Source: Gramella sp. KN1008 (lineage in GTDB: Bacteria; Bacteroidota; Bacteroidia; Flavobacteriales; Flavobacteriaceae). From it: 61,243 nt of DNA. Every line of letters begins with the position of its first letter. The first letter of the stretch is position 1. The stretch lies in NCBI RefSeq assembly GCF_004332155.1, contig NZ_SJDV01000011.1, forward strand, positions 1 through 61,243, in the 5' to 3' direction. Below the pieces are notes generated by a model. The model was not told the origin of the DNA and searched no databases. It was given only the letters and a program-made list of their open reading frames with translations. Positions 45,888 to 54,057 of the stretch are shown one piece after another. The translations under genes were made by a program, and so were the position numbers.

Positions 45888-48323
45888 ATGTTTAAAAATC
45901 ATATAAAAATTGCCTGGAGAAATATCCTTAAGAACAAAGGCTTCAGCATCGTAAATCTAATCGGTTTAGGAATTGGGGTTTGTGCCTGCCTGCTTATTTC
46001 CCTGTACGTGGTACATGAATCCTCCTACGATAGTTTTGTGCCAAATTCAGAGAATATTTACCGGTTACAGTCACCTTACTCTATGAGTGACTTTGATGAT
46101 GTTGGCGTGCATTTTTCCGCAAATATGGCTTCCACCATGCAAAGTGAATTCAGCGAAGTACTTAAGGCCGGGAGGATCAATGATGTTCAGTCATTTCCTG
46201 GTGCAGGGGAAAATGAGATACAAATCAACTCCGTTCCACGGCAATTTCATGAAGAAAAATTCGCATATGCAGACCAGGAGATCCTGGATATTTTCAGTAT
46301 TCCTTTTATAGAAGGGGATGCCAAAACTGCCCTTTATCAGCCTAATACCCTGGTTTTGACGGAAAGCATGGCCAAAAAATATTTTAAGGATGAAAGTGCC
46401 ATGGGTCAAACCATAATTCTGAATGGAAATAATGATAGACCCTACACGGTTGCCGGAGTGATGAAGGATTTTCCTGAGAATTCTCACATGGACTATAATT
46501 TTTTACTCACACTAAAGGATATGGAGTTTAGCGAAGGTGAACAAACCCGGTGGTTCCTGAGTAATTATTATACCTATTTAGAATTAAGTGAGGGTACGAA
46601 TACGGAAGAATTTGAAAAGAGGCTAAGCCAAACCATGATCCGGAAGTATTTAAAACCTGCCTATTTAAAAGCTGGTTTTGATATGGCTGTTAATCTGGAG
46701 GAAAATATGTCACTCAGGGTTCAGCCTATTGAAGAGATACATCTATATTCCAGCGATGTTAGTTATGAAGTTGGCAAACGAAATGATATTCAGGTAGTGA
46801 TCACCTTTGCTATCATTGCCATTTTTATCTTATTGATCGCGAGTATCAATTTTATTAACCTCTCCACCGCGAAATCGGCAAAAAGGGCGAAGGAAGTGGG
46901 TTTAAGGAAAGTTGTAGGTTCCAATCGGCGCCATCTTATTTTTCAATTTCTTTCTGAGTCGGTTCTGGTTTCAATATTTGCGTTTTTCATAGGCTTCTTT
47001 CTTTCTGTAGTGTTACTTCCATTTTTCAGAACGGCAACGGGACTGGAATTATCCATTCCTTTGAATGAGCCTTTATTTTATCTTGTATTTGTTGGAATGG
47101 CGGTACTGGTAGGTGTACTTTCAGGGATCTATCCCGCACTGTTTTTATCAGGTTTCAAGCCTATCGATGCCTTCCGTAGCAAGTCGGAACAATCACGAAC
47201 TATTTTCAACCTCAGGAGTGCCCTGGTAGTTTTTCAGTTTGTGATTTCCATAGTTCTGATAGTGGGAACGCTCGTCATCAACCAGCAGATGGATTTCATT
47301 TTGAACTCAAAAGTTGGTTTTGAAAAAGATCAGGTACTGCAGATTTATGGTACCACTACCATTTCAGACCAGATCAGCTCGTTTAAAGAAGAACTGAAAG
47401 GGGTGGACGGGATCACTTCAGCGAGCATCAGTTCATTCCTGCCAATTGAAGGTACACGTAGAAACGGAAATTCTTTCAGTAAAGCCGGTAAATGGAATAT
47501 TGATCCGGCTATTGGGGGGCAGGCCTGGTATATTGATGAGGATTATTTGCAAACCCTTGGTATCACTCTGCTTGAAGGAAGAAATTTCAGAGGAAAATCA
47601 GATTCCGGTAATAATACGACCATAATTAACCAGGAGATGGCCAAACAACTTGGTCTGGAAAATCCTGTAGGCAAGCAAATCTCAAGATTTAACGATCTAT
47701 ACGAAGTCATTGGAGTGGTAGAAGATTTTAAATATCAAAGCATGAAAAACAAGGTGGAGCCACTTAGTTTCTATTATGGATTAACACCTTCTATTGTATC
47801 GGTTAAACTCAATTCTGGTTCTGTAGAGCGAACGATGACGAAAATAGAGGATCTCTGGAAAGAATTTGCACCAAACCAGGAATTACGCTACGAATTCATG
47901 GATGAAAGTTTTGCTCAAATGTATCGAAACGTGGAACGCGTAAAAACTGTTTTCTCAATTTTCGCTATTCTGGCCATTTTCATAGCCTCTCTTGGATTAT
48001 TCGCACTTTCCGCTTTTATGATCGAGAAGAGGCGTAAGGAAATTGGAGTTCGAAAGGTTCTCGGCGCCAGCACGGCCTCTATGGTGAAACTGCTGTCTTC
48101 AGACTTTATGAAGCTTGTATTTATCGCACTTCTTGTTGCGATTCCTCTTGCATATTATTTTATGAACAGCTGGTTACAGGAGTTTGCATACCGTATTAAC
48201 ATTAATATCTGGGTTTTTGTTCTATCCGGAATGGCGGTACTTGGAATAACATTCCTTACCGTCGCTTTCCAGACAATAAGATCATCAGTTCTGAATCCTA
48301 TCAAAAGCCTTAGAAGCGAATAA
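45888..48323 (+). CDS. FtsX/MacB-type ABC permease 3
   Basis: This is an 811-residue two-unit FtsX permease, the longest of the five. It starts with the conserved amphipathic segment WRNILKNKGFSIVNLIGLGIG. It carries the coupling motifs EVGLRKVVGSN (first half) and KEIGVRKVLGAS (second half), and ends NPIKSLRSE. Eight hydrophobic helices are expected: one at the N-terminus, three before the middle, one opening the second half, three at the end. The PIEEIHLYSSD segment places it with permeases 2 and 4. Spacing to both neighbours is short (18 and 26 bp), within one operon. Confidence 0.92.
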   Translation: MFKNHIKIAWRNILKNKGFSIVNLIGLGIGVCACLLISLYVVHESSYDSFVPNSENIYRLQSPYSMSDFDDVGVHFSANMASTMQSEFSEVLKAGRINDVQSFPGAGENEIQINSVPRQFHEEKFAYADQEILDIFSIPFIEGDAKTALYQPNTLVLTESMAKKYFKDESAMGQTIILNGNNDRPYTVAGVMKDFPENSHMDYNFLLTLKDMEFSEGEQTRWFLSNYYTYLELSEGTNTEEFEKRLSQTMIRKYLKPAYLKAGFDMAVNLEENMSLRVQPIEEIHLYSSDVSYEVGKRNDIQVVITFAIIAIFILLIASINFINLSTAKSAKRAKEVGLRKVVGSNRRHLIFQFLSESVLVSIFAFFIGFFLSVVLLPFFRTATGLELSIPLNEPLFYLVFVGMAVLVGVLSGIYPALFLSGFKPIDAFRSKSEQSRTIFNLRSALVVFQFVISIVLIVGTLVINQQMDFILNSKVGFEKDQVLQIYGTTTISDQISSFKEELKGVDGITSASISSFLPIEGTRRNGNSFSKAGKWNIDPAIGGQAWYIDEDYLQTLGITLLEGRNFRGKSDSGNNTTIINQEMAKQLGLENPVGKQISRFNDLYEVIGVVEDFKYQSMKNKVEPLSFYYGLTPSIVSVKLNSGSVERTMTKIEDLWKEFAPNQELRYEFMDESFAQMYRNVERVKTVFSIFAILAIFIASLGLFALSAFMIEKRRKEIGVRKVLGASTASMVKLLSSDFMKLVFIALLVAIPLAYYFMNSWLQEFAYRININIWVFVLSGMAVLGITFLTVAFQTIRSSVLNPIKSLRSE

Positions 48324-48349
48324 ATTTCTATCAATCAAAAAATCAAATT

Positions 48350-50779
48350 ATGTGGAAGACCTATTTTAAAACTGCCTGGAGAAACATTCTCAAGAACAGA
48401 ACCCAGGCGTTCATCAACATTCTCGGGCTTACACTGGGGACTTTATCCTGCCTTGCGATCATGGTGTATATTTTCTCCCAGCTCAATTTTGATACTCATC
48501 ACGAACATGCCGACGAAGTTTACCGATTACGAACCTTTATAGGATCTACCAACGGTTCCCGTGAATCAAATTTTGCAACAGCGGGACCTCCGTATGCCTT
48601 TGCCATGAAAGACGAATTTCCCGAAGTGGAGGAGGCGACTCGAATCGTTTATCTGGGTTCTGAGAACAGCGAATTGCTAAGACCAAAAGGACAGAAAGAA
48701 GCATACTTTGAAGCTGAAGGCTATCTGGCAGATAGTACGATTTTCAGGATTTTCACTTTCAAATTTATTAAGGGAGACTCTAAAAGGGCTTTAAACGAAC
48801 CAAATTCGATCGTAATCTCTTCTGGAATGGCAGAGAAATACTTTAAAGGTGATAATCCATTAAATCAATACCTTGTTCAGGGAAGTGGAGAGGATGAATT
48901 ACTGCTGAAGGTCACCGGTGTTTTTGATGAAAATTTTGGAAAATCGCATCTACGGCCCAATTATATCTTATCCATGAATACCCCCGGAATGGGAGAATTC
49001 GTAAGAAATACTACCGACTTTGCAACCCAGAACTTCGTTCATACCTACGTTAAACTTGCGAAAAATGCTGATGTTGATCTTGTTAGGACCAAGTTGCCAG
49101 GCTTCCTGGAAAAGTATGCTAAAAAAGATCTCGAAAAATGGGGAAAAAGCAAGAAGCTGTATTTGCAGAATATTCAGGATATCAATCTGCATTCCGCCGG
49201 CATAGAATCTCAAATCGGAAAAACTTCAGACATTAATTACCTGAAGATGCTCGCTATCCTTGCACTTTTCATTCAGCTTGTAGCAAGTGTGAACTTTATC
49301 AATCTAAGTACAGCAAGGGCACATAAGAGGGCTAAAGAGATCGGGATTCGAAAAACCATCGGGGCCAGTAAGAACACTTTGATAAAACAGTTTTTATGTG
49401 AGTCCGTTATTCTGGCCTTTGTAGCAGCCTTTATCAGTATTCCTTTAATCGCACTGGGAATGCCATTGCTGGGCGGGCTGTTTCAGACCTCTTTGACAAT
49501 CGATATATTATGGAATTGGGAGATTTTGGCCGGACTTGTAGTTATTGCAGTCCTTACGGGATTGGTAGCAGGCATGTATCCAGCATTTTTACTTGCAGGT
49601 ATTAAGCCTGTACGGATCCTGAAAAGTGGGAGTTTCTCATCCTCATCAGGAGGATTTCTTCGCGAGGCACTTGTTGTATTCCAATTCATGGTTTCCATAG
49701 GTTTGATAGCAGCCGTTATCATTATTCTGAATCAGATTCATCATACTCTTGATAAGGATCTTGGATACAGTAAAGAAAATATTATTGCGATAAAACTTGG
49801 TACCGATGAGGCCAAGGATGCCATTCAGCAACTAAGCAATAGTCTGGGAAATATCCCCGGGGTGACTTCAGCGGCTTTAAGTGACATGTATCCATCACAG
49901 GTACGGGATGCCGATCTTGCTATTTACCTTCCGGGCGAAGATCCCAATAAGATCCAGACCATGGTATACAACGGTATAAGCCCGGGTTATTTTGAAACGG
50001 TAGGTACTAAAATGATGTACGGGCGAACACTTTCAGAAACAGATACTTTGGGAATCATCGTTAATGAGTCGGCACTAAAGGCTTTCAATTTAAAGCCTGA
50101 AAAGGCGATTGGTCAGCAACTGATGTACAAAACCGGTGGTGAAACCGACCAGGCCCTGGAAATCGTGGGGGTCACTGAAGATTTTCAGTTTACTGAATTG
50201 AAATCGGTTACCAGACCTATACTCAATTATATGGATAGCCGAACAGACTGGATGGTTGTAAGGATCGCAGGAAATGACATCTCTCAAACACTCGATAAAA
50301 TAAATACTTCCTGGAACGATATATTGAGGCATAAACCAATGGAGTACCGTTTCGTGGATGAGGAACTTGAACGTTTGCTTTCTGAAGAAAAAAGGCTGGC
50401 AAGAATTTCCACGATTTTTACGGTCCTGGCCGTTATATTATGCACACTTGGATTATTTGGTCTCATCTCTTTCATCGCTGAACAAAAAAGGAAGGAGATA
50501 GGTATTCGAAAGGTTTTGGGAGCCAACGTTCCATCCATTGTAAATTTACTCCTCAGGGACTTTGTGATTTTGCTGCTGATAGGTCTTGCACTGGCAGTTC
50601 CAATTACCTGGTACCAGATGGAGGAGTGGCTGAGTAGTTATCCTGATAGGATAAGTATACAATGGTGGACGTTTGTGCTGGCAGGAGGAATTTCTTTCAT
50701 CATAATGATCTTCACGGTAGGTTTAAAAACCATACGAACCGCATCTACCAACCCCGTAAAAAACCTTAGAACAGAATAG
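48350..50779 (+). CDS. FtsX/MacB-type ABC permease 4
   Basis: This is an 809-residue two-unit FtsX permease. The N-terminus is WRNILKNRTQAFINILGLTLG, the first coupling motif EIGIRKTIGAS, the second KEIGIRKVLGAN, and the end NPVKNLRTE. The periplasmic segment IQDINLHSAGIESQIG, just before the second membrane block, matches permease 3 (IEEIHLYSSDVSYEVG) closely. These two are probably the nearest relatives in the set. It is followed after two bases by permease 5. Confidence 0.92.
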   Translation: MWKTYFKTAWRNILKNRTQAFINILGLTLGTLSCLAIMVYIFSQLNFDTHHEHADEVYRLRTFIGSTNGSRESNFATAGPPYAFAMKDEFPEVEEATRIVYLGSENSELLRPKGQKEAYFEAEGYLADSTIFRIFTFKFIKGDSKRALNEPNSIVISSGMAEKYFKGDNPLNQYLVQGSGEDELLLKVTGVFDENFGKSHLRPNYILSMNTPGMGEFVRNTTDFATQNFVHTYVKLAKNADVDLVRTKLPGFLEKYAKKDLEKWGKSKKLYLQNIQDINLHSAGIESQIGKTSDINYLKMLAILALFIQLVASVNFINLSTARAHKRAKEIGIRKTIGASKNTLIKQFLCESVILAFVAAFISIPLIALGMPLLGGLFQTSLTIDILWNWEILAGLVVIAVLTGLVAGMYPAFLLAGIKPVRILKSGSFSSSSGGFLREALVVFQFMVSIGLIAAVIIILNQIHHTLDKDLGYSKENIIAIKLGTDEAKDAIQQLSNSLGNIPGVTSAALSDMYPSQVRDADLAIYLPGEDPNKIQTMVYNGISPGYFETVGTKMMYGRTLSETDTLGIIVNESALKAFNLKPEKAIGQQLMYKTGGETDQALEIVGVTEDFQFTELKSVTRPILNYMDSRTDWMVVRIAGNDISQTLDKINTSWNDILRHKPMEYRFVDEELERLLSEEKRLARISTIFTVLAVILCTLGLFGLISFIAEQKRKEIGIRKVLGANVPSIVNLLLRDFVILLLIGLALAVPITWYQMEEWLSSYPDRISIQWWTFVLAGGISFIIMIFTVGLKTIRTASTNPVKNLRTE

Positions 50780-50781
50780 TT

Positions 50782-53157
50782 ATGTTTACCAATCATATAA
50801 AATTAGGACTACGAAAATTTAAAAAGAACACAGGTTTCTTTTTTCTGAATATCACCGGGCTATCAATAGGTCTGGCGGCTGTAATTTCCATAGGAATATG
50901 GATTTACGATGAGGTATCGTTCAACAAAATGTTTCCAGACCATGAAAGGATCGCACGTGTTATGCAAACGCAGACCTTTGCAGGGCAGAAGCAAACAAAA
51001 GAGAATCAGCCACTTCAATTGGCGCCCGTTCTTAGGGATGAATATGGAAGTTTCTTTGAAGCGGTCGCAACCAGCACCTTTGGTACCGATATTCCAGTAA
51101 AGTTTGGAGAAACAAAAGTGATAGGGCATGGTAGTTTTGCGGAAGCATCTATTATACAGATTCTAAAACCTGACCTGCTTTCGGGGAGTAAGGATGCACT
51201 CAACGATCCCTCCTCAATACTGCTTTCAGAATCTCTTGCCAAATCGATCTTTGGAGATGAAAATCCTGTAGGAAAGCAAATAAAGCTTATGAGTTCGCTA
51301 GAAGTTCTGGTGGGGGGCGTATATAAGGATTTGCCTGATAATTCCGATTTTCAGAGCTGGAAATTCATCGCTCCCTGGAGATTGCTGGCCGAGAATCAGC
51401 AATATGAGGAACGTTTAGGCTGGGGGAACAGCTGGTTTCAGACTTTTGTGAAAACTGCCGAAGGAACTTCAATGGCCCGGATTTCAGACCAGATAAAAAA
51501 TATTAAGCGCGAGCGTTATGAAGATCATGACGAGGCTGAAATGTTCCTTTTTCCAGCAGATAAATGGCATTTATATTCTGAGTTTGAAAACGGTGAAAAT
51601 GTTGGCGGAGCGATTGAATATGTAAGAATTTTTGCGATTATCGGATTATTCATACTTCTCCTGGCCTGTATCAATTTCATCAATTTGAGCACTGCCCACG
51701 CAATGAAGCGTGCAAAGGAGATTGGGATCAGAAAAACTCTGGGAAGCGGGAGGAAACAACTTATACAGCAGTTTTTTACCGAATCTATATTACTGGTTCT
51801 TTTATCTTTCGTAATCGCCATTGGGATCTCATTTCTCACGCTCCCTTTCCTAAATGAAATTACCGGGAAATCCTTACAGTTTCCCTGGTTAGAATTGTGG
51901 TTCTGGATATCTGGTATTTTACTCGTATTCATAACCGGGATTCTGGCAAGTGCCTATCCTGCGGCCTATCTTTCAGGTTTTAATCCTATAGAAACATTAA
52001 AAGGAAAGCTGAAAACCCGGGATGGGTCAGGAGCCATGAGAAAAGGCCTGGTGGTTTTTCAATTTTCCATTTCCATCCTGCTCATTATAGGAACCCTTGT
52101 GGTGACTAATCAGATTAATTTTGTGAAAGACAGGCCTGTTAATTACGATCAGGAACTACTGGTTTCCATACCCATTAATAGTTCAAAGGTTATAAAGAAT
52201 TTTCAGGGCTTAAGACAACAGCTTCTTGCCTCACCGGCAATTAGTAATGTGGCAGCTTCTGATGTGAAGATTTCGAACACCCAGATAACCAATGGAGGAT
52301 TCAACTGGAAAGGAAAAGACCCTAATATGAATGATAGCTTCTATACTTTAAGGGCTACTTATGATTTTGGGAAAATGGTGAACTGGAATATCGTTGAGGG
52401 ACGTGATTTTTCCCGGGAATTCAGGAGTGATTCCACAGCTATACTTATTAATGAAACCGCGGTGGAATATATGGGTCTTGATAACCCGGTTGGTGAATAT
52501 GTTCAATGGGGCAATAATGGGAATTTTAAGATCATAGGTGTGGTTAAAGATATGGTGACCAGATCGCCTTTTGATCCGGTAGATCCTGCAATCTTCGTAC
52601 TGCATTATGGTGGTTTCCTGAATTTCGTCAATATAGAGATAAGTAGTGCCGGGCAACTGGAAACCGCGATCACCCACGCTCAAAAGACCTTTACATCTTT
52701 TGATCCTGAGGGAGTTTTCTCTTATAGTTTTATGGATGAGGATTATAAGAAGAATTTTGTGGCTGAAATGCGTACGGCAAAGCTTATAGGAACTTTCAGT
52801 GGATTTGCAATTTTAATTAGTTGTCTCGGAGTGCTGGGTCTTTCCATCTATATGGCAGAGCAGCGCAGAAAGGAAATCGGTGTTCGAAAAGTCCTTGGAG
52901 CTTCAGTATTTTCTATCTGGCAGCTGCTAACAGGGCAATTCATGATATTGTTACTTGCTGCCTTCGTACTTGCAGCGCCGGTCTCTTATTTCCTTGCAAA
53001 AGAATGGCTTCACAAATTTGCTTACAAAACCAGTTTCGAGCCCTGGATTTTACTCATAGCAGCGGGACTAATTCTTATGATTATGCTTTTCACCTTAAGC
53101 TATCAAACGCTGAAGTCGGCAATGTCTAATCCCATAAAGGCGATTAGAACGGAATAA
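50782..53157 (+). CDS. FtsX/MacB-type ABC permease 5
   Basis: This is a 791-residue two-unit FtsX permease and the last gene before the terminator. The N-terminus differs slightly from the others (LGLRKFKKNTGFFFLNITGLSIG, without the usual WR). Coupling motifs are EIGIRKTLGSG and KEIGVRKVLGAS, and it ends NPIKAIRTE. The periplasmic segment MFLFPADKWHLYSEFENG with following VGGAIEY matches permease 1 (LFLFPMQDWYLRSEFKNG, GGRIDQ). The first and last permeases therefore form one subfamily that brackets a second one. This ordering may reflect paired assembly of unlike permeases. Confidence 0.92.
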   Translation: MFTNHIKLGLRKFKKNTGFFFLNITGLSIGLAAVISIGIWIYDEVSFNKMFPDHERIARVMQTQTFAGQKQTKENQPLQLAPVLRDEYGSFFEAVATSTFGTDIPVKFGETKVIGHGSFAEASIIQILKPDLLSGSKDALNDPSSILLSESLAKSIFGDENPVGKQIKLMSSLEVLVGGVYKDLPDNSDFQSWKFIAPWRLLAENQQYEERLGWGNSWFQTFVKTAEGTSMARISDQIKNIKRERYEDHDEAEMFLFPADKWHLYSEFENGENVGGAIEYVRIFAIIGLFILLLACINFINLSTAHAMKRAKEIGIRKTLGSGRKQLIQQFFTESILLVLLSFVIAIGISFLTLPFLNEITGKSLQFPWLELWFWISGILLVFITGILASAYPAAYLSGFNPIETLKGKLKTRDGSGAMRKGLVVFQFSISILLIIGTLVVTNQINFVKDRPVNYDQELLVSIPINSSKVIKNFQGLRQQLLASPAISNVAASDVKISNTQITNGGFNWKGKDPNMNDSFYTLRATYDFGKMVNWNIVEGRDFSREFRSDSTAILINETAVEYMGLDNPVGEYVQWGNNGNFKIIGVVKDMVTRSPFDPVDPAIFVLHYGGFLNFVNIEISSAGQLETAITHAQKTFTSFDPEGVFSYSFMDEDYKKNFVAEMRTAKLIGTFSGFAILISCLGVLGLSIYMAEQRRKEIGVRKVLGASVFSIWQLLTGQFMILLLAAFVLAAPVSYFLAKEWLHKFAYKTSFEPWILLIAAGLILMIMLFTLSYQTLKSAMSNPIKAIRTE

Positions 53158-53181
53158 ATTTGTCTTGAATTAGTTGAATTT

Positions 53182-53217
53182 GAAACCTGCTACTATATAG
53201 GCAGGTTTCTGTTTTTT
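53182..53217 (+). terminator. Rho-independent terminator of the permease operon
   Basis: A perfect 9-bp stem GAAACCTGC/GCAGGTTTC with a 10-nt loop is followed by TG and six T. It separates the permease operon from the second ATPase/TolC operon, which therefore needs its own promoter. Confidence 0.88.
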
Positions 53218-53248
53218 GCTAGAAACTGACTTTTAAGAGTGTGCTGAT

Positions 53249-53285
53249 TGTTCAGATTTAAACAATCCCTGTTCGAAAATGAACA
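53249..53285 (+). promoter_or_regulatory. Enhancer palindromes, copy P3 (NtrC-type regulator sites)
   Basis: The perfect site TGTTC-GAAAAT-GAACA is at 53270-53285. A second site, TGTTC-AGATTT-AAACA (nine of ten arm bases), is at 53249-53264. The spacing between the two is 21 bp, as in P2. Confidence 0.78.
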
Positions 53286-53339
53286 CATTAAAAACTCATA
53301 AATTTAATTAAAGTTTTGATATACAGTAGATTAAAAACA

Positions 53340-53355
53340 TGGCACAATCATTACA
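53340..53355 (+). promoter_or_regulatory. Sigma-54-type promoter P3 of the ATPase 2/TolC operon
   Basis: TGGCAC, five bases, then TTACA matches the sigma-54 consensus TGGCAC-N5-TTGCA with a single change (G to A). The GG is 71 bp from the start of the perfect enhancer palindrome. The T and two G of the -24 box also form an ATG that could be mistaken for the start of the next gene. Confidence 0.72.
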
Positions 53356-53380
53356 TCTATATTCTAAAAATAAATCAAGA

Positions 53381-54046
53381 ATGTTAACACTGGATCATAT
53401 TTACAAATGGGTCAATAATGGAGGCCGAAGGGTTTTTCTTCTCAATGACTTAAATCTGAAAGTGGAGCAGGGAGAGTTTCTTTCCATTATGGGCCCTTCA
53501 GGAAGTGGTAAATCAACCTTACTGAACGTAATCGCAATGCTCGACGAATTTGATGAAGGCGAGTACTACTTTGACGGTGAGGCCATACACGAGTTAAAAC
53601 CGAAGAAGAGGACTGCAATCTTTAATGAGAATATCGGTTTCATTTTTCAGGCATATCATTTACTGGACGATCTAACGGTATATGAAAATATAGAAACACC
53701 CTTGCTGTATAAAAAGGTAAATCGGTCTGAAAGACAATCCAGAGTGGCCGATATGCTTGACAGGTTTAACATCGTTGGTAAAAAGGATCTGTTTCCTCAT
53801 CAGTTAAGTGGAGGCCAGCAACAACTGGTAGGAATCGCCAGAGCACTGATCATCAACCCTAAACTTATTCTTGCAGACGAACCTACCGGTAACCTTAATT
53901 CGAAGCAAAGTGAGGAAATCATGGAGCTATTTGCCGAACTTAATAAGGAGGGTACGACTATAATCCAGGCGACACATTCTGAAAGTAATGCGGCCTATGG
54001 AACCAGAACCATTCATCTGCTGGATGGAAGTATCGTAAAAAATTAA
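53381..54046 (+). CDS. ABC transporter ATPase, LolD/MacB type (ATPase 2)
   Basis: This is a 221-residue paralogue of ATPase 1. Walker A is GPSGSGKST (38-46), the Q-loop lies in GFIFQAYHLLD, the signature is LSGGQQQ (142-148), Walker B LILADE is intact and the switch His is in ATHSES. The D-loop reads GNLNS where ATPase 1 has GNLDS, so the usual Asp is Asn173. An ATG 14 codons upstream is rejected as start because it coincides with the -24 box of the sigma-54 promoter. The chosen ATG puts MLTLDHIYKWV at the usual distance from Walker A. The TolC gene follows after 11 bp. It may alternate with ATPase 1 as energiser of the five permeases. Confidence 0.92.
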   Translation: MLTLDHIYKWVNNGGRRVFLLNDLNLKVEQGEFLSIMGPSGSGKSTLLNVIAMLDEFDEGEYYFDGEAIHELKPKKRTAIFNENIGFIFQAYHLLDDLTVYENIETPLLYKKVNRSERQSRVADMLDRFNIVGKKDLFPHQLSGGQQQLVGIARALIINPKLILADEPTGNLNSKQSEEIMELFAELNKEGTTIIQATHSESNAAYGTRTIHLLDGSIVKN

Positions 54047-54057
54047 AATCATCTGTT

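Noticed and set aside
53339..53341. Upstream ATG as start of ATPase 2
   Set aside because: It overlaps the TGGCAC -24 box of a sigma-54-type promoter and would add 14 polar residues not expected in this family.
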